A stretch of 38,229 nucleotides of DNA from Mycobacterium sp. (GCA_011620645.1 WOYS01000061.1:4325-42553), one strand, 5' to 3'. Counted from the first letter of the stretch, positions 1-8,012 are shown. Notes: a model not told the origin generated them from the sequence alone. Numbers and translations: made by a program.

Positions 1-30
1 CACGACATGTGCCCTGGGCGTCACCTGGCC

Positions 31-78
31 CGACGATAAGCAGGCTGGCCCGACGACAGGCAGGCGACGACAGGCAGG
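31..78. repeat. Short 14-bp tandem repeat
   Basis: Two perfect adjacent copies of CGACGACAGGCAGG lie at 51–64 and 65–78. A third, degenerate copy with two mismatches lies at 31–44, separated by CTGGCC. The block ends in AGGAG and lies about 115 bases upstream of the dehydrogenase start. No function is evident. It is probably a slippage-type repeat. Confidence 0.6.
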
Positions 79-193
79 AGTGTGCGAAGCATGACCGCTA
101 CCGAGACCGTAACCTTCGAAGCCGCCCGGCAGCGGTGGCGCCGCCCGAGAACCGTCCGGCGGTTGCGGTGACGGCCGGCGAGAGGAACCCGCG

Positions 194-1120
194 ATGAAGG
201 TGCTCGTCCCGGATGATCTCGGCCTCCGAGCGCTGAGCGCCATACCTGGCGTCGAGGTGTTCCGCTACGAACCCGGCGCGGCGTGGCCTGCCGGGCACAC
301 CGACGCGTCGGTGGTGGTGGTCGGCTACGAGAATGCACCGGCGGTCGCCGCCAGATTCCCCGAACTGCCGCAGCTGCGGCTGGTGCAGACCCTCAACGCC
401 GGCTACGAGCAGTGGCTGCCGCTGCTGCCCGAAGGGGTTTTGCTGTCCAACGGTCGTGGGGCGCATGGTGGTTCGACAGCCGAATGGGTGGTCGGCGCGC
501 TGCTGGCGATCTATCGGGACCTGTCCCGCTACGTCGACGATCAACGCGCCGGGGTGTGGAAACCGAGGTACACCGACACCTTGATCGGCACGCGCGTCGT
601 GGTGCTCGGCGCCGGCGATCTGGCCGAGAATCTGGCGGCCCGGCTGGCTCCGTTCGAGACCGAGGTCACGCTCATCGGCCGGCGGGCGCGGCCGGGTGTT
701 CATACCCTCGACGATCTGCCCGCACTGCTCCCCATCGCCGATGTGGTGGTCTCTGTGCTACCGGCCACCGATTCGACGTACCGCATCATCGATGCCGAGT
801 TCCTCGCCCAGCTGCCCGACGGCGCAGTGGTGGTCAACGCCGGTCGCGGCGGCGCGGTGGACACCGATGCGCTGCTCGCCGAGCTGACGGCGGGCAGGCT
901 GCGGGCCGCCCTGGATGTGACCGATCCCGAACCACTGCCCGCCGGTCACCCATTGTGGTCGGCTCCCGGACTGCTGCTGACACCGCACGTGGCGGGCTGC
1001 ACCAGGGGCGCCGACTCACGGGCATTTGCGGTCGCCGCACGCCAGATCGAGGCCTTCGCCGGCGGAGAGTTGCCGCCGAACCTGGTGGCCGGCCAGTCCG
1101 TTCAGGCCACGCCGAGGTAA
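194..1120 (+). CDS. D-isomer specific 2-hydroxyacid dehydrogenase
   Basis: This 308-residue protein belongs to the NAD-dependent D-2-hydroxyacid dehydrogenase family (phosphoglycerate/glyoxylate reductase-like), cytoplasmic enzymes that interconvert 2-oxoacids and D-2-hydroxyacids. The nucleotide-binding fold starts around residue 133, with the glycine motif GAGDLA at 139–144. The family's catalytic triad is visible: Arg218 in NAGRGG, Glu246 in TDPEPL and His265 in TPHVAG. The ATG start at 194 follows an AGAGGA ribosome site. The length is normal for the short members of the family, and there is no ACT regulatory domain as found in SerA. The gene converges on livF and their 3' ends overlap by 19 bases. 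The substrate cannot be read from the sequence. Confidence 0.93.
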   Translation: MKVLVPDDLGLRALSAIPGVEVFRYEPGAAWPAGHTDASVVVVGYENAPAVAARFPELPQLRLVQTLNAGYEQWLPLLPEGVLLSNGRGAHGGSTAEWVVGALLAIYRDLSRYVDDQRAGVWKPRYTDTLIGTRVVVLGAGDLAENLAARLAPFETEVTLIGRRARPGVHTLDDLPALLPIADVVVSVLPATDSTYRIIDAEFLAQLPDGAVVVNAGRGGAVDTDALLAELTAGRLRAALDVTDPEPLPAGHPLWSAPGLLLTPHVAGCTRGADSRAFAVAARQIEAFAGGELPPNLVAGQSVQATPR

Positions 1121-1851
1121 GCAGCGCGAATGCTGTCGTCCTTCAACAGGTCCCGCGCGACTCCGGTGCGGGTGACTTCGCCGGTTTCCAGGATGTAGGC
1201 CCGATCGGATCTACTGAGCGCCTGCTGCGCGTTCTGCTCCACCAGCAGCACTGTGGTGCCCTGGCTGTTGATCTCGGAAATGATGCGGAAGATCTGCGAG
1301 ATCACCATCGGCGCCAAGCCCATGGAGGGCTCGTCGAGCAGCAACACCTTCGGCCGCGCCATCAACGCCCGACCGATCGCCAGCATCTGCTGCTCACCGC
1401 CGGACAGCGTTCCGCCGACCTGGTTGCGCCGCTCGGCCAGCCGGGGAAACGTCGTCAGCACCCAGTCGAGCTTTTCATCATGCTCGGCCTTTGACGGGAA
1501 TTTCCTACCATAGCAACCCATTTCGAGGTTCTCGATGATGGTCATGCCGGGAAAGACGCCACGCCCCTCGGGTGCCTGAATCAGGCCGTCGGCAACCCTG
1601 CGGTGCGCTTTGACCTTGGCGATGTCCTTGCCGTCGAACCACACCGACCCCGACGTGAGGGGCAGCAGTCCCGAGATGGCGCGCATCATGGTGGTCTTGC
1701 CGGCACCGTTGGAGCCCAGCAGCGTCACCAGTTCACCTTGACGCACCTTCAGCGAAACGCCGTGCAGGGCACGAATTCTGCCGTACTGCACGACGACGTC
1801 GCGTGCCTCCAGCAGGACTGGGCGGTCATCGGCCTCAGGCGAGTTCGTCAT
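1102..1851 (-). CDS. livF: Branched-chain amino acid ABC transporter ATP-binding protein LivF
   Basis: This 249-residue ATPase is the second nucleotide-binding subunit of a high-affinity leucine/isoleucine/valine-type importer, acting on the inner face of the plasma membrane. Walker A is GSNGAGKT at 46–53, the signature motif LSGGEQQ is at 149–155, and Walker B ends in DEPS from residue 173. The motif QAPEGRGVFPGM near 92–103 is typical of LivF rather than LivG. It is the last gene of livK-H-M-G-F. Its ATG lies inside the 3' end of livG (17-base overlap), which implies translational coupling. The substrate class (branched-chain amino acids, amides or related compounds) is inferred from the family. 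Confidence 0.95.
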   Translation of the reverse strand: MTNSPEADDRPVLLEARDVVVQYGRIRALHGVSLKVRQGELVTLLGSNGAGKTTMMRAISGLLPLTSGSVWFDGKDIAKVKAHRRVADGLIQAPEGRGVFPGMTIIENLEMGCYGRKFPSKAEHDEKLDWVLTTFPRLAERRNQVGGTLSGGEQQMLAIGRALMARPKVLLLDEPSMGLAPMVISQIFRIISEINSQGTTVLLVEQNAQQALSRSDRAYILETGEVTRTGVARDLLKDDSIRAAYLGVA

Positions 1852-2701
1852 CGGGCACTCCCAGATAGGCTGCGATGACCCTGGGGTCCTCGCGAATTTC
1901 GGCAGGCAAACCGTCGGCGATCTTTCGACCGAACTCCAGTACCACGATGCGGTCGGTGACCCCCATGACGAGCCGCATGTCGTGTTCGATCAGCAGCACG
2001 GTGTAGCCGTCGTCGCGGATCTTGCGGATCAGATCGATCAGGGCCGACTTCTCACTCGGGTTGAACCCTGCCGCCGGTTCATCGAGACACAGCAGCTTGG
2101 GTTCGGTGGCCAGCGCCCGGGCGATCTCCAGGCGCCGCTGGTCACCGTAGGGCAGGTTCTTGGCCTTCTCCTCACCGCGGTGGGCGATGCCGACGAAATG
2201 GAGCAGCGCGGCCGATCTCGCGATCGCCGACTTCTCCTCGCGGCGGTGCCGAGGCGACCGGAACAACGCGCCCGGCACCGAGGTGTGGTGTCGCGCGTCG
2301 GTGCCGACCATGACGTTCTCCAGCGCGGTCATCTCGCCGAACAACCGGATGTTCTGGAAGGTGCGGGCGATGCCGAGCCGGGTGATCTGGTGGCGTTTGA
2401 TGCGCCCGATCGTCGAGTCGTCGAATGACACGGATCCCGAACTGGGCCGGTACACACCGGTGATGGCGTTGAAGCAGGTGGTCTTGCCTGCACCGTTGGG
2501 GCCGATGAGGCCGAGGATCTCGCCGCGCCGGATGTTGAACGTCACCGCATCCAGTGCGGTGAGCCCACCGAACTGCACGGTGAGATCGTTGGTCTGCAGC
2601 AGCACTTCGCCTTCGCCGGCGTTGATCTCGCGGTGCACACTGGCGATCTCGGCGATGTTGTCGAAGCTCTCAGGGCCCTTGGGGTCGTCGGGTGCGCTCA
2701 T
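1835..2701 (-). CDS. livG: Branched-chain amino acid ABC transporter ATP-binding protein LivG
   Basis: This 288-residue ATPase is the partner of LivF in the heterodimeric motor of the importer. Walker A is GPNGAGKT at 67–74. The signature is LPYGDQ at 183–188, the LivG variant of LSGGQ, and Walker B runs into DEPAAG from 207. An N-terminal extension of about 35 residues precedes the ATPase fold and has no recognisable motif. The ATG start overlaps the livM stop codon by four bases (ATGA). Together with the 17-base overlap into livF this marks a tightly coupled polycistron. Confidence 0.95.
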   Translation of the reverse strand: MSAPDDPKGPESFDNIAEIASVHREINAGEGEVLLQTNDLTVQFGGLTALDAVTFNIRRGEILGLIGPNGAGKTTCFNAITGVYRPSSGSVSFDDSTIGRIKRHQITRLGIARTFQNIRLFGEMTALENVMVGTDARHHTSVPGALFRSPRHRREEKSAIARSAALLHFVGIAHRGEEKAKNLPYGDQRRLEIARALATEPKLLCLDEPAAGFNPSEKSALIDLIRKIRDDGYTVLLIEHDMRLVMGVTDRIVVLEFGRKIADGLPAEIREDPRVIAAYLGVPDDELA

Positions 2702-3855
2702 TTCGCCGGCTCCGTGTCGGTCGGCTGCTTTCTCAACAGTTCACGCGCGGCCTTGGCGTACGTCAGCAGATGCTGGCGCGCCGGGAACAGACCCTGCGGC
2801 CGGAAGATCATCAGCACCACCAACGCCAGCCCGAAGAACAGATATTTCAGGTTGCCCATGTCGACACCGAGGAAGTGCACCCCGAGTAGCCGGTTGGGCA
2901 GGTAGACGATGATGAACGCGCCGAGGATGACGCCGAGCTTGTTGCCCTGCCCGCCGAGCACCACCGCGCACAGGAAGAGCATCGAGTTGATGATGTTGAA
3001 GGTCGGTGGTGCGACGTACTGCACCTGCCCGGCATAGAGCGCTCCGGACAGCCCGCCGATCGCCGCGCCGATGGTGAACGCCCACAGCTTGAACTTGAAG
3101 GCGTTGACGCCCATCACTTCCGCGGCGTCCTCGTCCTCGCGGACCGCGATCCAGGCCCGGCCCACCCGGCTGCGTTCGAGATTGCCGACCAGCAGCAGGA
3201 TGCCGATGATGAGGGCGAGTCCCAGCCAGAACCACCAGGTGCCGTAGTTGGCGTCGCCACCGGAGTTCGACACGGAGAACACCCCCTCGGGGTGCTGCTC
3301 GCTCTCTCTGAAGTGTGGGAAGGCCACCTCGTTGAGTCCGCGTGGACCGTTGGTGATGTCGGACAGGTTGTCGGCCAGCAGGCGGATGATCTCGCCGAAG
3401 CCCAGGGTGACGATGGCCAGGTAGTCACCGCGCAGGCGCAGCGTCGGCGTGCCGAGGATCAGCCCGCTCAGAGCGGTGACGGCCATCGCGATCGGTACGC
3501 AGGACAGCCACGCCCAGGGTGTGCTGAAGAAGCCGTCGGGGCCGACCTGGTTCCACGGACTCTCCGGGCTGGTCAACAGCGCCACCGTGTAGGCCCCGAC
3601 CGCGTAGAACCCGACATAGCCCAGGTCGAGCAGGCCGGCCTGACCGACGACGACGTTGAGCCCGATCGCGATGATGGCGACCATCGCGAACTGGGCCATG
3701 GTGCCGCCGAAACTGATGCCCGGGGTGTCCAGGAAGGCCGGCGTGAACAGCGGGGACAACGCGATCCCGGCAAACAGGACGATGCCGAACACCCACTTCT
3801 GCGGCCGGCTCAGGCCGTCCCACCAGTCCGTGACGCGGGCCCAGGTGGTGCTCAT
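2698..3855 (-). CDS. livM: Branched-chain amino acid ABC transporter permease LivM
   Basis: This 385-residue polytopic membrane protein is of the LivM/BPD_transp_2 family and forms the translocation pore with LivH. Many hydrophobic segments are visible, beginning near residues 22–38. The conserved LivM stretch RLRGDYLAIVTLG lies near 140–152. The cytoplasmic coupling loop RAWIAVREDEDAAEVMG sits roughly at 233–249, where the ATPases would dock. Its length is normal for LivM. Its ATG overlaps the livH stop by four bases, and its own stop overlaps the livG start in the same way. Confidence 0.95.
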   Translation of the reverse strand: MSTTWARVTDWWDGLSRPQKWVFGIVLFAGIALSPLFTPAFLDTPGISFGGTMAQFAMVAIIAIGLNVVVGQAGLLDLGYVGFYAVGAYTVALLTSPESPWNQVGPDGFFSTPWAWLSCVPIAMAVTALSGLILGTPTLRLRGDYLAIVTLGFGEIIRLLADNLSDITNGPRGLNEVAFPHFRESEQHPEGVFSVSNSGGDANYGTWWFWLGLALIIGILLLVGNLERSRVGRAWIAVREDEDAAEVMGVNAFKFKLWAFTIGAAIGGLSGALYAGQVQYVAPPTFNIINSMLFLCAVVLGGQGNKLGVILGAFIIVYLPNRLLGVHFLGVDMGNLKYLFFGLALVVLMIFRPQGLFPARQHLLTYAKAARELLRKQPTDTEPAK

Positions 3856-4862
3856 GCTCGTGCCTTCCCGAGGCTCTCGCCCAATATCCCGGTCGGTCTG
3901 ATCAGCAGCACCAGGACCAGCAGGACAAATGCGACGACGTCACGCCATTGGGTACCGAAGACCGCCTGGCCGTAGTTCTCCATGACGCCCAGCAGCAGAC
4001 CACCGAGCAGCGCGCCGCGCAGGTTGCCGATACCGCCGAGCACCGCGGCGGAGAATGCCTTGATACCCAACAGGAATCCGCCGGAGTAGATGATTCCCTG
4101 CGGCACCTTCAGGGTGTACAGCAGCGCCGCGGCGCCCGCGAGCAGACCGCCGATGAGGAATGTCGTCATGATGACGCGCTCCCGCGAGACCCCCATCAGG
4201 GTCGCGGTGTTCGCATCCTGGGCCACAGCGCGCACGCCGCGGCCCAGTTTGGTGCGGTTGAGTGCGAGATCGGTGAGCAGTGCCAGCACCAGTGCCGACC
4301 CGATGATCACGATGGTGGTGTTGGAGATCGCGACGCCGAACAGTTCGAACTGGGTTTTCGGTTGCACCAGCACAATCGGCTGTTGGGCGTTCGGGCCGCC
4401 ATAACCCGGTATCAGCTTCGGCAGGATGAACAGCACGAACTGCTGCAGCACGAAGGACATGCCGATCGCGGTGATCAGGAAGGTCAGCGCCTTTGCGTTG
4501 CGCTTGCGCAGCGGGCGGTAGGCGATGAACTCCAGCCCCACCGCGGCGCCGCCCGAAACCAGCATCGCGAACAGCATGGCGACGCCCAGATACAGAATCG
4601 TCAGCGCGACGCCCTTGTTGTAGGCGTTGCCGCTCGGGGTGAAGCCCAGCAGGACGTCCAGCGCGAAATAGGCGCCGAACATGCCGAGCATGAAGATCTC
4701 CGAGTGCGCGAAGTTGATCAGGCGCAGCACGCCGAAGACCAGGGTGTAACCGACAGCGACCAGGGCATAGATCGCACCCCAGGACAGGCCGTCGATCGTC
4801 AACTGCCAGAAGCTGTCGAACAACGCTCCGACATTGAAGTTGATGTTGGCGGCCAAATTCAT
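3852..4862 (-). CDS. livH: Branched-chain amino acid ABC transporter permease LivH
   Basis: This 336-residue polytopic membrane protein is of the LivH family and is the second pore subunit. The typical LivH N-terminal pattern is present (LSWGAIYALVAVGYTLVFGVLRLINFAH near 25–52), as is the late loop GRGVRAVAQDANTATLMGV that couples to the ATPases. The ATG start has GAGGAG about 12 bases upstream. It is the first permease gene after the binding-protein gene. A 107-base gap containing a perfect 14-bp hairpin separates it from livK, so it may be expressed by read-through at a lower level than livK. Confidence 0.95.
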   Translation of the reverse strand: MNLAANINFNVGALFDSFWQLTIDGLSWGAIYALVAVGYTLVFGVLRLINFAHSEIFMLGMFGAYFALDVLLGFTPSGNAYNKGVALTILYLGVAMLFAMLVSGGAAVGLEFIAYRPLRKRNAKALTFLITAIGMSFVLQQFVLFILPKLIPGYGGPNAQQPIVLVQPKTQFELFGVAISNTTIVIIGSALVLALLTDLALNRTKLGRGVRAVAQDANTATLMGVSRERVIMTTFLIGGLLAGAAALLYTLKVPQGIIYSGGFLLGIKAFSAAVLGGIGNLRGALLGGLLLGVMENYGQAVFGTQWRDVVAFVLLVLVLLIRPTGILGESLGKARA

Positions 4863-4921
4863 CCGGTGGTGAACTCCTCAGCGTGGGGCTGGACGTCCGC
4901 AGTGCGCTGGCTGTGTAGCCG

Positions 4922-4958
4922 AAAGCGCGTCCGAGGCATGCGCTCTCGGACGCGCTTT
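4922..4958 (-). terminator. Intercistronic hairpin between livK and livH
   Basis: A perfect 14-bp inverted repeat (arms 4922–4935 and 4945–4958, AAAGCGCGTCCGAG and its complement) encloses a 9-base loop. On the minus strand it starts 12 bases after the livK stop and lies 59 bases before the livH start. The 3' arm ends in a short CTTT, so this is a strong stem with only a weak U-tract, as is common in mycobacteria. The likely role is partial termination, or protection of the livK transcript's 3' end, giving more binding protein than permease. Confidence 0.75.
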
Positions 4959-4969
4959 GGTCTCAGCCG

Positions 4970-6181
4970 TTACTTGACCTCGTAGATCCAGATGAGCGTC
5001 GAGGTGAGCTCACCCTCAGGGGTCCACTGGTATTCGCGCGCCACACCCTGGCCCTTGTAGTTGCGGACGAACTCCAACAGGGCCGGCCGGGTGATCGCCC
5101 CCGAGTCGATGCCCTTGAGCAGGATGGTGCCCAGGTCATAGCCCTCGGTGCTGTACGTGCCGGGTTCGGTGTTGAACTTCGCCGTGTACTCCTCGGCGAA
5201 GGTGCCCGTCGCCGGGCCGCACGGGCAGGCCAGCAGGGCTCCGGCGGAGGATTCACCGGCCTGCTTGACGAACTCGTTGTCCTTGCTGCCGTCGGCGCTG
5301 ACGAACGTGCCTTCGAAGCCACCGTCCTTGAGCTGCTGGACCAGCGGTGCGGCCTCGGCGTAGTAGCCGCTGAAGAACACCGAATCCGGCGCAGCGCCCT
5401 TGATCTGGGTGACCGCGGCGGAGAAGTCCTTGTCGCCCTTCTTCACCGAGATGTTGCACGCCGAATCTGCGACGGGGCCGAGAGTGTCGCGCACCGCGGT
5501 AGCCAGACCCAGACCGTAGTCGGTGCTGTCATCGACCACGCAGATCTTCTTGTGGCCCATCGTGTTCTTCAGGTAGTTGGCGACAGAGGGCCCCTGCACG
5601 CCGTCATTGGCCAGCCCACGAAAGAAGGTCTTCCAGCCGTTTTCCGACAGCGTCACGTTCGTCGCCGATGCGGTGGTGGAGACCAGGCCGGCCTGATCGA
5701 ACACGCCGCCGGTGGCCTTGGTCTCACCGGAGAAGGCAGGGCCCACCAGACCGATCGTGTACTGGTCCTCCACGATGCGCGGCGCGATGTTGGACGCCTT
5801 CTGCGGATCGCCTTCGGTGTCGAATGGCTTGAGCTGCACCTGGCAGCCCGGGTTGGCCGCGTTGTGCTGATCGATGGCGAGCTGCACACCGTTTTTGATG
5901 TTGATGCCGAGCGCGGCGTCGGGGCCGTTGAGGGCGCCGGCCATCGCGATGGACACCGGCGGGCAAGTGGCCTTGCCATCACCGGCGGGATCGGCGGGTG
6001 CAGCGCCCTCGGCGGGCGTGACCTCGCCGCCGTTCTCGTCGATCTGCACCTTCTCCACGATCCTGAGGTTCGTCTGCGACGCCTCTTCTTCGGGCGTGCT
6101 CTGACTGCAGCCGGCAACCGCCAGGGCCATCAAGCCGGCGCCTCCGAGAGCAAATGCCTTGCGTGCCACGTGACCGCGCAC
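4970..6181 (-). CDS. livK: Branched-chain amino acid ABC transporter substrate-binding lipoprotein LivK
   Basis: This 403-residue type I periplasmic binding protein (Peripla_BP_6, Leu/Ile/Val-binding family) captures the substrate outside the plasma membrane. The N-terminus is a lipoprotein signal with lipobox AVAG followed by Cys25, so the mature protein is probably lipid-anchored. A low-complexity Glu/Pro/Ala linker runs to about residue 70. The ligand-binding domain then starts with PVSIAMAGALNGPDA. The start is GTG, preceded by GGAGGTGA with 5-base spacing, a near-ideal ribosome site. It is the first gene of livKHMGF. The 213-base gap upstream presumably holds the operon promoter. Confidence 0.95.
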   Translation of the reverse strand: MRGHVARKAFALGGAGLMALAVAGCSQSTPEEEASQTNLRIVEKVQIDENGGEVTPAEGAAPADPAGDGKATCPPVSIAMAGALNGPDAALGINIKNGVQLAIDQHNAANPGCQVQLKPFDTEGDPQKASNIAPRIVEDQYTIGLVGPAFSGETKATGGVFDQAGLVSTTASATNVTLSENGWKTFFRGLANDGVQGPSVANYLKNTMGHKKICVVDDSTDYGLGLATAVRDTLGPVADSACNISVKKGDKDFSAAVTQIKGAAPDSVFFSGYYAEAAPLVQQLKDGGFEGTFVSADGSKDNEFVKQAGESSAGALLACPCGPATGTFAEEYTAKFNTEPGTYSTEGYDLGTILLKGIDSGAITRPALLEFVRNYKGQGVAREYQWTPEGELTSTLIWIYEVK

Positions 6182-6394
6182 GTCTCACCTCCGGTTCCGT
6201 TTTCAAGTCGGCATCTTCGTACCGGTCGGGACGGCCCGAGGCGGCCCGGGGCGGCGATGCTTCGCCGAAAACCATAACCAAACCGCCGCTCCATCGCGTG
6301 ATGTTGCGCGACGCGTTGCGCAGATCGACGAGGTAAGCCGATCAAAAAGCGAAGCCGGAAACGCAGACTTAACCCGCGAGGCCGGGTGAGGCGT

Positions 6395-7021
6395 TCATTT
6401 CTCGGTGCCCGCGGCATCCGCGGCGGGCGCATCGAGGGTTTCCAGTACGACCTCGGCCACCCGCTTCATGGTGGTGCGCCGGTCCATCGCGGCACGCTGG
6501 ATCCACTTGAACGCCTCGGGTTCGGTCATCCCCTGGTTCGCCTGCAGCAAACCTTTGGCGCGTTCCACCAGCTTGCGCGTCTCCAGGCGGTCCGCGAGAT
6601 TCGCAACCTCGTTCTCCAGAGCGGCGATCTCACCGAACCGGCTGACGGCGACCTCGATGGCCGGGATCAGATCGGAGATCGAGAACGGTTTCACCAGGTA
6701 GGCCATCGCCCCCGCATCGCGGGCCCGTTCCACCAGCTCACGCTGCGAGAACGCGGTCAGGATGACAATCGGCGCGATGCGCTTGCTGGCGATCTCCGAT
6801 GCGGCGTCGATCCCGTCCCGGCGCGGCATCTTCACGTCCATGATCACCAAGTCCGGTTTCAGGCTCTCGGCGAGGTCGACGGCTTCCTGGCCGTCACCGG
6901 CCTGGCCGACGACCTCATACCCTTCCTCGCGCAGCATCTCGGCGAGGTCCATTCGGATGAGCGCCTCGTCTTCGGCGATGAGCACGCGGTGGGGTGCGGG
7001 AGCGTCGGTCATGACGCACAT
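6395..7021 (-). CDS. pdtaR: ANTAR-domain response regulator PdtaR
   Basis: This 208-residue protein closely resembles mycobacterial PdtaR (Rv1626 of M. tuberculosis, from memory). It is a two-component regulator that receives phosphate from the kinase PdtaS and acts on RNA hairpins. The receiver domain covers roughly residues 10–125, with acidic pocket Glu17/Asp18, phosphoacceptor Asp62 in IMDVKMP, Thr89 and Lys111 in VKPFS. A short coiled linker leads into the ANTAR RNA-binding domain at about 140–197, with RKLVERAKGLL and AFKWIQRAAMDRRTTMKRVA. The ATG at 7021 has AAGG seven bases upstream. An internal ATG at 7012 has no ribosome site. The cognate kinase gene is not in this window, as is usual in mycobacteria. 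ANTAR regulators typically act by antitermination. Confidence 0.96.
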   Translation of the reverse strand: MCVMTDAPAPHRVLIAEDEALIRMDLAEMLREEGYEVVGQAGDGQEAVDLAESLKPDLVIMDVKMPRRDGIDAASEIASKRIAPIVILTAFSQRELVERARDAGAMAYLVKPFSISDLIPAIEVAVSRFGEIAALENEVANLADRLETRKLVERAKGLLQANQGMTEPEAFKWIQRAAMDRRTTMKRVAEVVLETLDAPAADAAGTEK

Positions 7022-7112
7022 TGTCGCGCCTTTGCCGGCACGGGGCGAGCTTGGGGTTAACAGTGCCTGCCGGTGAGGGCAACTCCAGCCATCCTTTAAG
7101 GTGATAAGCCGC

Positions 7113-7189
7113 GCCCTCGTATCCCAACTGGCAGAGGAAACGGATTCAAAACCCGTGCAGTGTGAGTTCGAATCTCACCGAGGGCACCA
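7113..7189 (+). tRNA. tRNA with CAA anticodon (nominally tRNA-Leu), short variable loop
   Basis: A cloverleaf folds from 7113 to 7189, including an encoded 3' CCA. The 7-bp acceptor stem is GCCCTCG/CGAGGGC with discriminator A. The D stem has only 3 bp (TCC/GGA), with GG in its loop. The anticodon stem is 7140–7144 with 7152–7156 and has an A·C mismatch at the loop-closing pair. The loop TTCAAAA puts CAA at 7147–7149. The T arm is GTGAG-TTCGAAT-CTCAC. CAA reads the leucine codon UUG, but the variable region is only 5 bases (7157–7161), whereas tRNA-Leu normally has a long variable arm. The leucine identity therefore rests on the anticodon and A73 only. Confidence 0.85.
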
Positions 7190-7577
7190 TCATTCCCAGC
7201 ACAATCTGAGGATCGTGCTAGGAACCCTCGCTTCGGGCCCGCGCCTCTTCCCCGCCGGCACCGCGGTTCGCATTCTGGGCTGAACACCGGCAAGGGGGCC
7301 CACCATGACGAATACCGACTCACACGCCGTCTCCGGCGGGGCCATCCGGCGGATACGGGTACAGAGCGCCGATGTCGGCACCGACGGACTGCTCGGAGCC
7401 GGCACACTGCTGGAATGGGTTGAATCCACCGCTCACGCCACCGCGGCGTCGTGGTGCGGCGGGAGCTGAACCCCGCGTTCTCTCATATGGATTGGTTGTC
7501 CTTGTTGCCACCGCCTCTTCCACATTTCGCGGTCGCGAACGCATGATGTAACCGGCCGGCGAGGTGAGGAGGACACC
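7190..7577. other. Gene-poor stretch after the tRNA
   Basis: Apart from the 54-codon thioesterase fragment, this stretch holds no convincing gene. A reading frame after the fragment (around 7470–7545) gives only a short proline-rich peptide. No terminator with a U-tract and no repeat were seen. GAGGTGAGGAGG near the right end is the ribosome site of the next (broken) gene. Confidence 0.5.
7305..7469 (+). pseudogene. Truncated hotdog acyl-CoA thioesterase (N-terminal fragment)
   Basis: This 54-codon reading frame has a good ribosome site (AAGGGGG, 7 bases before the ATG). It encodes a peptide matching the first part of YciA/BFIT-type acyl-CoA hydrolases: a first β-strand, then GTDGLLGAGTLLEWVEST, which fits the family pattern of a glycine turn followed by the long hotdog helix. 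It stops right after the helix at ASWCGGS. The remaining roughly 80–100 residues of a thioesterase are not found downstream in any frame. I read it as the preserved 5' end of a deleted gene. It could instead be a short expressed peptide. The assignment comes from pattern recognition only. Confidence 0.4.
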
Positions 7578-8012
7578 ATGACTCGCAAAATGGCGTTCAT
7601 CGCCACTGTCACGTCGCTCCGGCGACACCGGCGCGACCACAAGCTCACCCGGTCGCGTTCTGCGGTGGACGAACTCGAGCTACCGCCCGCGGTGTTCAAG
7701 ACGTGCCCGTGGCAGCCACGGGATCTGGTCGAGATCGGCCTTCGGCAGTGGTTACGTTGCTGCGCAGCGGCTTACGCGACAACGAGCTCATCGGGATGCC
7801 CTCACGCGCAGTCGATGAAGCGTGGCACGGGCTGATCCTGCGCACCGCGCGATACCAGACGTTCTGTGACGCGGCGTACGGACAGTTCATGCACCATCAT
7901 CCGGTCGGTGGAGCACCGAATGATAGCCCGGCAGCCACCGCATCGATGGACGAACAACTGCGGCACACGGTGATCGCCTGGGAACTGGTTGCAGAGCCCG
8001 GCGAACAATGCG
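7578..8012 (+). pseudogene. Frameshifted hypothetical protein gene (conserved in mycobacteria), 3' end lost
   Basis: An ATG at 7578 follows a very strong ribosome site (GAGGAGG, 6 bases). The first frame reads to GLRQWLRCCAAAY at about 7775. Homology-like sequence then continues in the next frame as RDNELIGMPSRAVDEAWHGL and runs to PGEQCVL near 8010. Restoring one C after position 7775 would give the uninterrupted AAYRDNELIGMPS, which matches the pattern I recall from uncharacterised mycobacterial proteins with a GMPSxxVDEAWH core. After EQCVL the family's expected C-terminus is absent, and a TAXI-receptor fragment begins instead. A single-base deletion plus a 3' truncation make this a pseudogene, although a sequencing error could explain the frameshift alone. 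The function of the family is unknown to me. Confidence 0.55.

Noticed and set aside
91..171. 26-codon ORF with AGGAG upstream, ending 22 bases before the dehydrogenase gene
   Set aside because: The ribosome site is ten bases away, the peptide is arginine-rich without a regulatory codon run, and no attenuator hairpin is evident. I could not support a leader peptide.
6371..6388. Hairpin ACCCG…CGGGT just after pdtaR
   Set aside because: The stem has only five base pairs and no U-tract follows, which is not enough to call a terminator.
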